Source: Oasisia sp. SBJ-2009
Taxonomy: Eukaryota; Annelida; Polychaeta; Sabellida; Siboglinidae
NCBI GenBank assembly: GCA_964017155.1
Contig: OZ024861.1
Coordinates: 25,186,213-25,250,212 of the forward strand
Length of the DNA stretch: 64,000 bases
Reading direction: 5' to 3'
A model generated the notes under the pieces. It was not told the origin of the DNA, searched no databases, and worked only from the letters and a program-made list of their open reading frames with translations. A program made the position numbers and the translations under genes. This document shows, piece by piece, positions 13,401-23,690 of this stretch; position 1 is the stretch's first letter; each line of letters begins with the position of its first letter.

Positions 13401-16400
13401 TGTACTGGATAAATCAAATACCACTGGATAGACATAGCGGTTTACGTTACTGGTGCATAAATCTCAAGATGGCAGCGCCCTGAATCCAACATGGAGTGTT
13501 TCAGGTACAATTACACTATAATTAATTGTTTATTAACGATCTCTGTGCACAATTACTATGCACAGCCAATATATTTAAATGTAGTCTCGCTTAACCGACT
13601 GTCGGTCGGCTGCGGAACTACGCCGAGAAGACAGTCTGGTTACATTAACGGCTTTTGTTTGGGTAGCAGCCGTGATCTATAAAATGCTGCCACCTCACGG
13701 ACACTGCCGTAATATATATTTTTATAAACAACTGCAAATTTGTATTTCTATTTATTTTGTGTTAATATAAGTTTAATTTTGAATAGTTTTTATAATACAG
13801 CATTATTTGATCAAAAGGTTTCCTTATTTAATGTGTATGCTATCCGTGTCGGGCTAGACAATGCTGCCACCTCACGGATACTGGTTAATCCTGCCGTAAT
13901 TCTTGTTTTATAAACAACTGTAAATTTGAATTTTTTCTTACTTTTGTGTTAATATAAATTCAATGTTGAATACTTTTCATAGGATATCATTATCTTGTAA
14001 AAGTATATCGTTATTTTAATTTTTATTTCCTAGTTGGCCTGAGAGCCAATCAGCGTCTCTACCCTAATCTGGGGTAAGGCTGCCCGGATGTAGAAACTTA
14101 AGCCCATATACTGTCCCAGGCGGAGTTGAGGGGGCTTAAAAGTGCTGCCACCTCACGGAGTCTGGGTAACCGAGGCTAATTTAAATGCTGAATCTCTCAC
14201 TGACTGGAGTATCCCTTTAGCAAAGCCCTAAATGGGCTGCAACAAATCTGCCGACAACAGATTGAAAAAAGATCATGTGACTGCCGGTGCGACGTACACA
14301 CCTTCTGTAGGATGTCACATGACGACTGCCATGTGATGCGCTCGAGCGTGAGAAATCCGACTGAGAACCAGAGGGAGAGAAGATCGCGGAGACAACAGTT
14401 CATGGTCTGTACGTAGGGGTCGTCATGGAGAGCACTGCCAGGCATCAGGATGTTCTGGAAGGACAAACAACTGATCCATCCATTACGTTGCCTAGCAACA
14501 AGGTTCATTAAGTCATCAAGAATGGACGCCAATCATGTGGAGCGATTTGACATGCTGCTGTTTAATTTCTGGAAGTCGTGCTCCAAATCTTTTTCGTTAC
14601 AAGAAACATGTAAGGGAAGGTTGTTGAAGCAAGAAACTGCGCGTGGCGAAGATTTATTTAGAAGTTGCTGGCTATTTCATGCACATGATATCACTTATGC
14701 AAACATTGAAAGCAAAGACAAAGCCATACAAATAATTCTGAACGTATCAAAGGCAAACACAACATACCGGATCCAGCAAATGATGCATTTAACGCCGATA
14801 TCACAATCATAGTTACGAACGTGACAAATCTCCTTTGTGATAATGCTACAATATTTACATCCATATCTTTAGCTTTGATAACTGTGATTTTTTCACATGC
14901 TTCAATATGTTATTTTGTAGTGTTTTGGTAGTGGCAGAACTTGTCACAAACTAAATTTTATCATTTTCTGATTGCAACAGTCAGAAACCCGCTAAAACAG
15001 GTTTATTTATGACGATTTCTGTCATAGTCTTGACAAAAACATGTTTCCACTGGCAGGAACTGATTAACTGATTCAATATAAAAATACAAATATGTAGAAA
15101 TATAAAATTCTAAATACTGAGTATATTATTATAAAAGGACGTCACAACAAAGAACAAACAGTTGTTTCCATTGTGTTCCTAAAACATCAGGAACTGGCGA
15201 AAAACAGATTCATGACGATTTCTGCCGATATGGTGACAAAAACACATTTCTAACAACGACCCGTGATTTCACATGTTCTGTAAGTGAATTCACGAGTTCA
15301 ACTGGCTACATTCATGTGTTTCCGTACGTGAATTCACAGGATTCAATGAACAAATTTGGTGTGTCTACACCTGTTTACCGTGAAATCACGAGTTTTTCAC
15401 GTGAAAGTGAAACCGTACTAGTTCTGACCCAGTACGACTCGTGTCAAACTCATGACAACAGGCAGAACACGTGTATTCACGTGAATACACATGAAAACAC
15501 GTCCTGGTGGAGTGGTACCAATTATGAACCAGTATGACACGTGCCAACTGGTTCAGAAATGGTTCCCTGTTTGCTGGGGTGACATAACTGACAAACACAA
15601 ACCCCGACATAGATGGCAGCACCTACCAGTAAGTCTGTGCGCATGTCGACGAGGAACTTGACGCCTGACTCGAGGCGACTGATCTGTGTGAAGAGCTGCT
15701 GGTAGCGGGGGATGAGGGCGTGTCGCAGTCGCTCCTCACACTTCAACAGGATCGTGGCACCCCGTTCCTGCAAACAGCGCCCTCTGATGGATGGTTTTGG
15801 CAAATGTACAACAACCCATTGCATGTATCGCGTTTAAAGATCTATCCTGCGTTCATGTAATAACCTAAGTTAAGATAGTTGATGTTCAGATTTGCGTGGA
15901 TCTTTATATGTACGTTTTGAAATTTGAAAATGAAATGAGTCGGAACAAAGCTCTGGCACATGTTGCCATGGCCACCGTTGCATTTTCATACATTGAGCCT
16001 ATCCTGCTGGATTTTGCTTTGAAAGAATTACTAAACCGAAATATTTGTCCATGTTACCTACAGATCTCAACCAGCATGGTAAATCTGATTTTGTTACCAA
16101 CTAACTCATGTAGTTTTACTAAAATCAGGTGACATTGAAAGCTACATTAGGTAACTTATAGAGGATATAAACCCAGAGCCACTTTTACAATTTTTTTCCA
16201 CATATTTCAGATGTGTAAAAATTCCTCTGGTGATTTCATTATTCTATAAAACATTTGCTAACATAAACTGACATGTCATAATGGATATCAGAAACATGTA
16301 TTCACAGATTTTACATTTCGGACGGACGGACACACACTGACAGACACACATAACATGTTTATTCACTTTACTGTGATTCTTACAGAATCAAAATTTCATA

Positions 16401-18909
16401 GATATAACGTGAACCATTACATAAAATAATGCTACATTCTGCTACATTAATTGTGAACAATCATGTTTCCGTGAGCTCCAGGAAAGCACACACTGGGTGA
16501 AACAGCGAACAAGCCACTGAAGTTTGCGTGACAATAAGGTCGGTCTGGATTACTGATCTGTGGCGCCACCTACCTGCGCGACGGAGAGATTGTTGGCAAG
16601 ATACAGCACTAGCGAGTGGTCGACTGCGAAGTCGACGGCGAGTGTCCTGAGGAATGTGGCTCGGTCACATGGTATCAATGACACATAATACTGACACAGG
16701 TCACGCATTTTTTTCTGAAACACACAATGTCAATGTCCTTTAGTCAATCACGCACTTAGTGGCCCACATTTTTTGTTCCAGACGTCCTCCAAATAACCGA
16801 GCGCTCACTTGGAGACGGCTAGATAACATGCTTGTCTCCTCCACAAAAAAGTCTATCTGTGATCAGTAACAAGGCACCTTATTGCACTTATTGCGAGACA
16901 ATGAGGAAAGGCGGTCATCTCAGTGGACCATCTCTCAGCCTGGGCACAGAGCATCGGTTTCCACTTTTATTTGTGCAGTCGCTAAGTTCTTTGCCAGGTT
17001 GGTGAGTACACATGTTTCTGCACTGTACATCACTGCTGTAAGTAGTGGACCCTCACATAAACCAAGCTTGCAAAGGGTTGTTTAAGTACCCAAACCAGAC
17101 AGACTTAAAAAAAAAAGGTTTCTGCAAAAGACTATATACGTTATATAATTGCATACTTTGTGATAGTCGCTTTTTCAACTTTAAATCTGGTTTAGCCGCC
17201 AGAAATGACCGGCCACAAAGATGTGAAATTTTATTTCACACAAAGCATTCACTCACTCGTGAACTTTTATATGCGCAGTCTACACTTAAAACGTTATCAA
17301 TTACACAGCCATTACAAGTCACTTCATAGACTGTAAACATGTTTTAAATTTTGTTTTATGATTTTACCTATTTAACTGACAACAAAACCGTTGACAATAA
17401 CACGGTCGTTCATAGATTAATTTACTGTCTCCCAGTTCACAGCACAGAACCTCTCGTAAAACACGTATTGCGACCACATTTCCAGTGTATTCACTATTCC
17501 ACGATATTATCACAACAGTTACATTACGTTTGCAATATTATTGCAATAACAATAATCACAAAATCATAACCTAAAACTATTTCCAACACACACATGGAAG
17601 AGTAATAACTATAATCATTAACATCAACATAATCTGATACATCAAACACATTCTATAAATTATTCATGTAATGCCCTACTGTCTGTAAGAGGGCTATAGA
17701 GGCAATGGATATTTATTTTTCCTGTGCACAAATGGCACAAATTTACCAGGTATCTTTTTTAAATGCACTGGAACGGTCACCATATGCGATATTGTGCCCA
17801 CATGCCAATGAAACTAAGTGTAAATTTGCCTGGATTCATGGGTGGTGGCTGTGCTCTTGTCTGCACTGTATTAATTAATACACAGCAGCCGGATTTTGTA
17901 TTAGACACAAAAAGTGAGAAATATTTCTGAAGGGGAATTCAACACAACATGTTTGGTGGCATTCAGAGCAATGCTACTGAAAGTGAAATTGTTTTATCTT
18001 TCTCCTACAACACATCACTATCAAATTCTCAAATAGCAAGTTAATCCACTGTCGATAAGGTAGGTTCACATTTGCAAAATCAATCCATTTCAGGTCTACT
18101 CTGGAAAATGACACCAGACATGCCCCAAGCACCAGTTCACTGAGCTAGCTAGAAAGTGGTGGGTGTTTGTGTATGAATAATCTTTGCGCACTAACTGCAA
18201 AGTGGTTGAATGATTTCCAGAGAAGTGAAGACTACGGTGTTCAGTGTAATAGCTCTACCAAAGAGTAATGTGTGAAGTGTTCTGAGCATTCCCAAAGACT
18301 GGATCCTGCGCTGTAAGAACTTAACTTTGTCATAAGCAGTACACGGACTTCACTTTACATTCTGTTCGAATGGCTAAATATGAACAATTATGGATTAATG
18401 GTTTCATCAGTGTTTATGTTTTAGATTAATGTATAGATCATTTACATACACAGATTTAGTAAATGTTTTAATTTTATATTAATTTATATAATTTACAGTT
18501 TCTTTAAAACAGTGTTTAATTTATTTTAAATTGATTAATACAATTTATATAATTTACATACAAAGGTTTACTAGTGTGCATCTTAAAAAAAAAAAATTTT
18601 GATTTATATTAATGTATATAATTCACATTTATTAATACATTTATTATGACTTGCACAGCGTGTATATTTGCCATGCGGGAATTAACGCTATAGAAATACA
18701 GTATTATTATTATATCCCTCAACACATGACTTGAAACAGCATACAACTGGTGTATCACTCACGTCAGCGCTAATGTTGCTGGCCTCTGGTTTTGTGATGA
18801 CGTCTCGCAGTCTCTGTCTGATCGTGTCCTGTATCGTAGACAGCGACCGAGACAGGAGTTTGAAGGTCTTGGATGGGGGTGAGAGTTGGGGCGACATTGA
18901 ACGCGGGAT
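4234..18909 (-). CDS. MLYCD: Malonyl-CoA decarboxylase gene, nine coding exons (whole span)
   Basis: The enzyme converts malonyl-CoA to acetyl-CoA and CO2, so it relieves malonyl-CoA inhibition of fatty-acid import into mitochondria. In animals it is found in mitochondria, peroxisomes and cytosol. Exons in transcript order are 18909-18763, 16714-16574, 15767-15627, 14454-14302, 13015-12851, 9715-9598, 8840-8682, 6662-6423 and 4466-4234. Every junction has GT-AG sites and phases agree, giving about 498 residues, against 493 in human. The N-terminal half is the helical domain. The C-terminal half is the acetyltransferase-like catalytic domain, with SLSPIPGF near residues 319-326 and [12 protein letters not shown] near 419-430; these hold the serine and histidine of the family's catalytic pair. 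A first methionine could be residue 5 of the 18.9-kb exon or lie in an upstream exon. The C-terminus ends KSS, with no SKL-type signal. The identification is firm; the 5' end is not. Confidence 0.93.
4553..4852 (-). mobile_element. CTTTATGCAG-ended MITE, copy 1 (MLYCD intron)
   Basis: About 300 bp, reverse orientation, starting GGGCTTTATGCAGGA and ending CTACATAAAGCTATG. It shares the conserved interior (CCATAGATATTGTTAGTTAT on the other strand) with seven other copies in the window. Confidence 0.75.
5184..5425 (-). mobile_element. SINE fragment (MLYCD intron)
   Basis: Reverse-orientation, diverged relative of the SINE at 6053. It shares the body motif reading CACTCTACATCATTCCAGTT on the minus strand and the tail AATGCTTTACAC. 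The tRNA-like head is absent. Confidence 0.6.
5906..6045. repeat. Direct duplication of about 48 bp, 90 bp apart
   Basis: The segment starting TAGTCTACACTGCT and ending AACCCCATAGAT occurs at 5906 and again at 5996, with a few mismatches, just before the SINE head. Confidence 0.7.
6053..6389 (+). mobile_element. tRNA-headed SINE, nearly complete (MLYCD intron)
   Basis: The head carries a pol III A box (TGGCTCAGGGGT, 6060-6071) and B box (GGTTCGAATCC, 6104-6114) in tRNA-like spacing. A conserved body follows (ATTGCTCCAGTTCACTCAGC). The 3' part, AAAGCGCTTTGAG...GCGCTATATAAAA with a T-run, resembles tails shared with L2/CR1-type LINEs. It is the best-preserved of about nine related copies in the window and serves as their reference. 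Confidence 0.85.
6423..6662 (-). CDS. MLYCD: MLYCD exon 8 (internal)
   Basis: The acceptor is TTCACCAG and the donor is G|GTAAGT at 6422. It encodes 79 whole codons plus split codons at both ends. It contains [34 protein letters not shown] and RRGFAYNPV, matching the helix-rich stretch before the catalytic histidine. The insertion SPSPERST makes this part longer than in vertebrates. The SINE at 6053-6389 ends only about 35 bp downstream, inside the intron. Confidence 0.93.
8682..8840 (-). CDS. MLYCD: MLYCD exon 7 (internal), catalytic serine motif
   Basis: The acceptor TTTGACAG leaves GT to complete a glycine codon, and the donor is CATG|GTAAGA. The 159 nt encode [16 protein letters not shown] and then [18 protein letters not shown], the most conserved stretch of the family, with the catalytic serine in SLSPIPGF. 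It ends in KYVHQH. Confidence 0.94.
9140..9353. repeat. Near-perfect foldback, 101-bp arms with 12-bp loop (MLYCD intron)
   Basis: The arms 9140-9240 and 9253-9353 are reverse complements with only a few mismatches, for example ACTTACTTCTACGTTTCGA against TCGAAACGTAGAAGTAAGT. The loop is CTGCTCGCTAGA. As RNA it would form a long hairpin. No protein frame or target duplication is evident. Confidence 0.9.
9598..9715 (-). CDS. MLYCD: MLYCD exon 6 (internal)
   Basis: The acceptor is GCGTACAG in phase 0 and the donor is AAAG|GTAACA in phase 1. It encodes 39 codons, with an acidic linker ([19 protein letters not shown]) followed by [16 protein letters not shown], which matches the family's beta strand before GLQGVE. 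The acidic linker is longer and more charged than in vertebrates. Confidence 0.92.
10195..10425. repeat. TACTCTGATACCCTACCTG-type minisatellite, left part
   Basis: Degenerate units of roughly 20-24 bp, built from TATACTC, TGATAC and CTACCTG. It continues at 12661-12850 on the far side of the hAT-like element, so one array was split by that insertion. It lies in an MLYCD intron. Confidence 0.8.
10426..12660 (+). mobile_element. hAT-like element, copy A (MLYCD intron)
   Basis: About 2.2 kb with inverted ends TAGTGCTGGTTCGATACCA and CGAACCAGCACTA. Copy B (23691-25792) is the same element reversed and has a perfect 8-bp target duplication. Here the flanks are CTCAGATT and CTCAGATA, one mismatch, inside a minisatellite. 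TAGTGCTGG-type ends with 8-bp duplications are typical of hAT elements. No intact transposase is visible; the interior has short broken frames only, so it is probably non-autonomous or decayed. It contains an internal (TTCGATACC)n run and subterminal copies of its own end at about 10568 and 10612. Confidence 0.8.
12419..12545. repeat. 9-bp tandem repeat GGTATCGAA inside hAT copy A
   Basis: About 12 units of GGTATCGAA; copy B carries about 5. It produces the artificial FDTFDTFDT and EGIEGIEGI frames, which are not genes. Confidence 0.9.
12661..12850. repeat. Minisatellite, right part, abutting MLYCD exon 5 donor
   Basis: Continuation of the array at 10195. On the minus strand its units read like GTATACAGGTAGAGTATC. 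The first unit merges with the exon-5 splice junction. Confidence 0.85.
12851..13015 (-). CDS. MLYCD: MLYCD exon 5 (internal)
   Basis: The acceptor is GGCTACAG and the donor is ATACAG|GTAGAG; both are phase 0, with 55 codons. It encodes [33 protein letters not shown] and [15 protein letters not shown], all family signatures. The donor sits at the edge of a minisatellite whose units resemble the junction itself (see findings). Confidence 0.94.
14302..14454 (-). CDS. MLYCD: MLYCD exon 4 (internal)
   Basis: The acceptor is CCTTCCAG and the donor is CAGAAG|GTGTGT; phase 0-0, 51 codons. It encodes a variable stretch ([15 protein letters not shown]) and then [20 protein letters not shown] and [10 protein letters not shown], matching the conserved end of the helical domain that joins directly to ISEYEAVHP in the next exon. 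Confidence 0.94.
15252..15577 (+). mobile_element. CCAGCAAACA-ended MITE, copy 2 (MLYCD intron)
   Basis: About 325 bp, same orientation as the copy at 2021. The outer bases of the 5' end are missing and the 3' end TGTTTGCTGG is kept. Confidence 0.75.
15627..15767 (-). CDS. MLYCD: MLYCD exon 3 (internal)
   Basis: The acceptor is GTTTGCAG and the donor is CTG|GTAGGT; phase 0-0, 47 codons. It encodes [39 protein letters not shown], the central helices of the N-terminal domain. A MITE copy (15252-15577) lies about 50 bp downstream, inside the intron. Confidence 0.94.
16574..16714 (-). CDS. MLYCD: MLYCD exon 2 (internal)
   Basis: The acceptor is GTGTTTCAG and the donor is GCGCAG|GTAGGT; phase 0-0, 47 codons. 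It encodes [33 protein letters not shown] and NNLSVAQ. The VDH motif matches the human FGVDHGQV region. A run of seven adenines opens the exon. Confidence 0.9.
18115..18320 (+). mobile_element. SINE fragment (MLYCD intron)
   Basis: Diverged body of the 6053 family, with motifs CCAGTTCACTGAGCT, TTTCCAGAGAAGTGAAGA and GGATCCTGCGCTGTA. The tRNA-like head is missing. Confidence 0.6.
18400..18720 (+). mobile_element. AT-rich interspersed repeat, copy 1 (MLYCD intron)
   Basis: Matches the reverse complement of 49556-49835, including AGTGTTTATGTTTTAGATT and the end AACGCTATAGAAATACAGTA followed by TTA repeats. The end resembles a SINE/LINE tail. No protein. Confidence 0.65.
18763..18909 (-). CDS. 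MLYCD: MLYCD N-terminal exon, with possible start at residue 5
   Basis: The acceptor is CTGTTTCAG and the donor is GCTGAC|GTGAGT; phase 0-0, 49 codons. It encodes a Pro/Ser-rich start ([13 protein letters not shown]), then [20 protein letters not shown], aligned in position with the start of the conserved helical domain. An ATG at its fifth codon gives a protein of about 494 aa. The context around this ATG is not strong. The clear acceptor means at least one upstream exon exists. Confidence 0.85.
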
Positions 18910-19174
18910 CTGAAACAGTAACACTTTACTGTGAGAACAATATCCAGTGAAAATATTGTTCATGGCTCCAAGAATGGTTTATTGTAGTACAGTGTATGAT
19001 TAACTTACTCAGATCATTGCCGGGCCACAGGACACTCACTCAATGTCCACGAAGAACACAAAAATACTGACCCGTGAATCCAACTGGCACAAGAGAAAAG
19101 TGAAGGAGGCCATATACATCAGACAGACAGCCTCTACCATGAACAGAGATCAGGGATACCATCTGCCTGCCATC

Positions 19175-19487
19175 CATAGCTTTATCTAGAGACCCGTCCA
19201 CCTGTCATTTGGACTGGGTAAAAACGAATATGGACGGGTAGAAATATGGAGGACGGGCAAAAAAAAAAAGGTCTTCCAAAACCATAGATATTGTTAGTTA
19301 TGCCTTGAAAGTGAGTGTAAATGGTGTCAAATGTGTGTTTGTAGCCCACTTCAGGTCATCAGGCACAATTTGAAAGTTTATAAACTAGCTTAACAGTTAA
19401 CATCAACGTGTCCACCAAAACATGTGACTGGCAAACCGGCAAACCAAAACATGTGACTGGCAATAATTTCATCCTGCATAAAGCCCT
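19175..19487 (+). mobile_element. CTTTATGCAG-ended MITE, copy 2
   Basis: About 310 bp from CATAGCTTTAT to CTGCATAAAGCCCTG. It has the common interior, with a small internal duplication near 19425-19455 (CAAAACATGTGACTGGCAA twice). Confidence 0.75.
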
Positions 19488-19683
19488 GCTGCCATCTACA
19501 ATAAAATTATCCCGCCGAAATCTGAGGCAACACACGTGACACCAGTACGTGAACAAGGTCCGTAGCTGACGGATCGAAACGTCGTACTCATCGACATTAA
19601 GCTCCAAAGTAAGTTAATTATACTACAATAAACAATATCCAGGCATCTGTTATTAGTGTTTTCTTCTTATCGTCACCCACCAT

Positions 19684-19938
19684 CGTAGCTTTATGCAGGG
19701 ACCGTTGTGGACGGGTAGAAATATGGGTGGACAGGTAAACAAATGAAGAAGCCAAAGAAGGTCTTCCAAAACCATAGATATTGTCAGTTATGTCTTAGAA
19801 GTGAGTGTAAATGGTGTCACACGTGTGTTTGTAGTCCATTTCAGGTCATGACACATTTTAAAGTTTGTAAACTGGCTTAACAGTTAACATACATGTGTCC
19901 CCAAAAACATGTGTGACTGGCAATAATTTGGTTCCTGC
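19684..19938 (+). mobile_element. CTTTATGCAG-ended MITE, copy 3 (3' end truncated)
   Basis: Starts CGTAGCTTTATGCAGGGACC and follows the family until GGCAATAATTTGG, where the terminal inverted repeat is lost. Confidence 0.7.
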
Positions 19939-21830
19939 TCACCATTCCACTGGTCTCTAACATTCTGCTGACTACTATGGAACTGAAATAGTTTTTTAAC
20001 ATATACACAAGCACTGCTGCATGTATACTATATATTTGATTAGTAACAGTATTATAGCCATTTTTTTATTTTAACTTAACTGGTATATTTATTAACTTGT
20101 TTAGTGAATTAATGTTGACAGTTATCTCAAATAATTAACATATTTATTTTAACACACACACATGTACACACTTCTTTGTGTTAATCAAAAGAAGTTTATG
20201 TAGATCAAGTATTTTTATTTACTTTATATTTATGCACTAAATATGTACTGATTTAACACACAGCCCTACAAACAGCTACGGACAGAGCTTTATTAATAAA
20301 CATTGTTACCATTATCTGTGACCTTAACTGGGCACAAATCATATTCACAGTTTCCACAGACCAAGCAGCCATGTTGGATTTGTTTTGTGCTTCAAATAAG
20401 ATAATGGTCATGTTTTATAACCATGACACAGGCACGTGCAGGTCATGTCACTTTGTGAACTTTTTATTTTGGGAGACAAAAACATACGAAAATCGGGCAA
20501 CATCTCAAAATAACCTGCACTGCATTCATTCACCACAGTTGTTCTTAAATAACCCCCTCTATCTCAACCCAAAATTAGGTCACTAACCCACTTTTTAAAT
20601 GGGTCACCTTGTCTGTTGGTAACTGAAGCACACAAAAAGAATATTTAATAATTTATACAAAATGTATGAATTTAAAACGCCCAGTGAAAATATATATAGC
20701 ACTTCATACGTATATTTGCCAGAATTTATTTTCTCTAATTTGCATCTGGCATCAGAAATCATGCTTGAATTGTTTGTAGGTGAAAATCTATGCTGTTTTC
20801 ATTTCACTCCACACGGAAGCTTTCAAAATACTTCCACAGTCAAACTCCACATAGACATATTTAACTTTAGCTGGTTTCTTTCCCTATTTCCACCAGTATA
20901 AAGTATATTGTCAAAACAGTACGACCTTCCCAATCCCGTCTGCCATCTTTGCTCTCAATTTGCAAAATGATGCCCCTTTCTGTGACCATAAACCAATGAA
21001 AAACACCGAATTGGTTATTGTTCAAGAACATTTTTACAAAAAAGCTCTCATAATTTGTCTATTTATTTTACCCATTATATTTTATATAGTAACAATAACT
21101 TCTACTGGGTAAAACTATTTAGAAACAAAAAGTTGATCAATCTCGGAGTTGATCACTATTCCAGTTGTCATCATCATCATCATCATCATTCATTCAACTG
21201 ATATGCCAGGGAGCTATGGTGGATAGGCAAGGTCACTATAAGTAATACCTACCATTCCAGACAGCAGTAATACATCCACTAAATGTATGTTTTGTGAATT
21301 TAGTGCATTTCTCCACATTAAAAATATTAAGTATTTTCTAAGCCTTAAATAAAATTAACATCTCAAAATTAGCAATTACGCTATGGGCGTCATGTGAACA
21401 GAATATAACTTTGAACCTGTTTTATAAATTTTATTTTATGTACAACTGTTCATTTAGTAAAACAAATCGACATAGTATAATATGTCTGTTATGACAATAA
21501 CAGTATAATCATGCATGTAGTACTAGCAAAGTGGAACTGAATTGGTAGAATGGAGAGATCGACACGCGTCATCACAAGTCTTCGTATTGACAGAACTTTG
21601 TGGTTGGGTGAGTTTCTATAACAGGCCCGGTGTGAATAGAATACACCCACCTCCTCGAGAACATAACCCAGGGCACTGTACTTTAGTCTGGAAGCCCTGC
21701 AGGAATAACCCTGTTTCATCGGTTATTATAACTAATAATTATAATTACGGTAACTGTAGCGTGTTTATGAACTAGCAGCACGTCACAGCAAGAGATGAGA
21801 ATTTAAGGAATTATTGCTAAAACGGGTATT
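19939..21830. other. No gene seen
   Basis: AT-rich DNA with a short (ATC)n run at about 21169-21190. Open frames are short and unrecognised. Confidence 0.45.
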
Positions 21831-21839
21831 TTGCTAACA

Positions 21840-21939
21840 GTGATCCTATGGAACGCTCTGCCTAACGACGTCTGCCTGTTTAGCCACCTTCAAGGCAGGC
21901 CTAAAGACACATTTCTTTCTGACTGTTCTCACGGCTTAG
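21840..21939 (+). pseudogene. LINE (CR1/L2-type) reverse-transcriptase 3' end, frameshifted
   Basis: One frame reads VILWNALPNDVC and then, after a frame change near 21880, LATFKAGLKTHFFLTVLTA and a stop. This matches the usual C-terminus of CR1/L2-like LINE proteins (LWN-LP then FK--LK-H-F). Only the last 30 or so codons remain, so it is a 5'-truncated dead copy. An AT-rich tail and a (TA)n run follow. Confidence 0.65.
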
Positions 21940-21986
21940 TTTAATGTTTGTGTACTTTTATTTATATTTTAGTTAACCTATTTATT

Positions 21987-22044
<58 letters not shown>
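21987..22044. repeat. (TA)n microsatellite
   Basis: Nearly pure TA dinucleotides. It abuts the left end of the inverted-repeat element at 22041. Confidence 0.95.
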
Positions 22045-22045
<1 letters not shown>

Positions 22046-22838
22046 TGTATAGTCCCTAATAGACGCGCACTACCTAATAGATGCCCACCCCCTTTTTAGA
22101 TGTGAAACAATCCATAAATATGTATTTGAGTGACGCAAAAATGCAACAGAGTAGACGCTACAATTATTAGCAAATATGGTACCCAGGCTGACGCTATTCG
22201 TAAATATCAATTGTTGGTAGGGCAACTGTTACTGGTGAGAGTTTCGTTAGTAAATATATGGTAAATGCTCACCACAAAAAGGGCTTTTATTTGTTAATTT
22301 ATGGTAATATCAGAGCGAGGCCATCATGTGCATCAAGCAAATGGAAGATTTTTTACGCTGGATTAAACGCCGACCGTTTGCATAAATACGATGCCGCTTC
22401 TGTATTTCATTGCATCAATCAAGACATAATTACAACAAATTGTGCAAACAAATTTGAGTAGAGAAAAAGTTGAGATTGTCATCCAATTCCAAACTCCATT
22501 CCAGACGAATCGCCCGCGGGTGCAGAGTGCAACCGGCATCAACCAACTTCAATAACAAGAATACATCAGAGTAATTGTCTTATAAATTCATATTCAAGCA
22601 TATGTGTTTCAATTAATAAGCTTTGCTTCTTTCGATAAATCAGACAGTTGACAATTACATTACCTTAGCGCTGTACGTATGCGTACTTCAGTGGCGCCAC
22701 ATTGCGGATTAGTTATCTACTAATTTAGAAGCTGATCTAACGGATGATCACATTCGTCCCACTTTTGAGAAATTAATAGACGCGCACCCAAGCCTTCCCA
22801 CTCGCGCACTGCGCGTCTATTAGGGACAATACGGTATA
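22041..22838. mobile_element. DNA transposon/MITE with about 30-bp inverted ends, TA-flanked
   Basis: The left end TAGTCCCTAATAGACGCGCA (22049) mirrors the right end TGCGCGTCTATTAGGGACAA (22809-22828), with outer TATAC-GTAT matching too. The flanks are TA repeats, consistent with TA target duplication as in the Tc1/mariner or pogo groups. The interior has one 67-codon frame (22258-22461) without a recognised domain. The family is not assigned. Confidence 0.75.
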
Positions 22839-22867
22839 TACATTTATTCAGCTTCAATAATTTGTGT

Positions 22868-22869
<2 letters not shown>

Positions 22870-22916
<47 letters not shown>
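22870..22916. repeat. (TA)n microsatellite
   Basis: Pure TA run, just right of the TA-flanked element. Confidence 0.95.
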
Positions 22917-22919
<3 letters not shown>

Positions 22920-23017
22920 TTAATAACAATATGTATGTTATGGGTATTAAATATTATTGGTATGAATAATCCTATATCATATTGCATTCATAGAATAGTA
23001 ACAAACTAGTACACTAT

Positions 23018-23105
23018 TAATGAAGAGCTTAAAAATAATACCGCAAATAACGAACTCACTGTCAGGTCACTGTGACATTCCATGAGTAACGAGTCTAGTA
23101 CACTG
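23018..23105. repeat. Dispersed repeat, related copy at 29545-29617
   Basis: The shared stretch runs from GCAAATAACGAACTCA to CATGAGTAACGAGTCTAGTA with few mismatches. Nature unknown. Confidence 0.65.
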
Positions 23106-23423
23106 CTTAGCGACAACGGAAAACTGTGACGGCAAGAGGTAAAATAAAAACCAGTCTAATGGAATTGAAGACACCCTAGTACATTGTTCAATGGCAAAAA
23201 CAAGTGGTTTCCAGAAAACACCATGAGGCCAATTTTTCTTTGCACAAGCCACAATTTTTTTTGTGTGTGACGTAAAACTGGTTCATATTCTCCAGATTCT
23301 CATATCACCCACAAACTGTAAATTTGCATATGCCATCAAAAACTGGTTCGCCCTGCGGGCTGGGTTCTGCTCATGATGTTTTGCCGTTGCCCTTAAGCTG
23401 TGTACCTTCAGAAACTGACTTAC

Positions 23424-23549
23424 GGGAGAGGTCGCGTTGACCTTCCACGGAGTCGTTGCGTAACAGACACTGGCTGAACGCGTGCGCGCAAAGTTCTTCG
23501 GGATGGCACTAGGGGGCGACTCTCTCTCTTTTCTCTCGCATTCTGCTGT
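23424..23549 (-). CDS. Candidate MLYCD 5' exon (leader or coding), CpG-rich
   Basis: On the minus strand a CpG-rich stretch ends in a strong donor, TCTCCC|GTAAGT. A possible acceptor, CATTTGCAG, ends at 23550. Read as an internal exon it is 126 nt, phase 0-0, and includes NFARTRSASVCYATTPWKV, a basic Ser/Arg-rich stretch like a mitochondrial presequence. It would join in frame to the 18.9-kb MLYCD exon. That frame has no ATG before an upstream stop at about 23597. So either it is an untranslated first exon, with an 11-codon upstream frame starting in GAATGCG, or it is internal. On the plus strand AAGATGGCGGAG near 23566 looks like a start context but meets a stop after four codons. Function is inferred from splice signals and composition only. 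Confidence 0.4.
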
Positions 23550-23690
23550 CTGCAAATGACAAGAAGATGGCGGAGCTTGGTTAGAAACATGCCTTTATAA
23601 ATTGTACTTTGGTGCTGCAAATCACATATACCAACAATGATTTAAAACGTTACCAATGACTCCAGGAAGACTTTCTACGTAGGAACCAAC

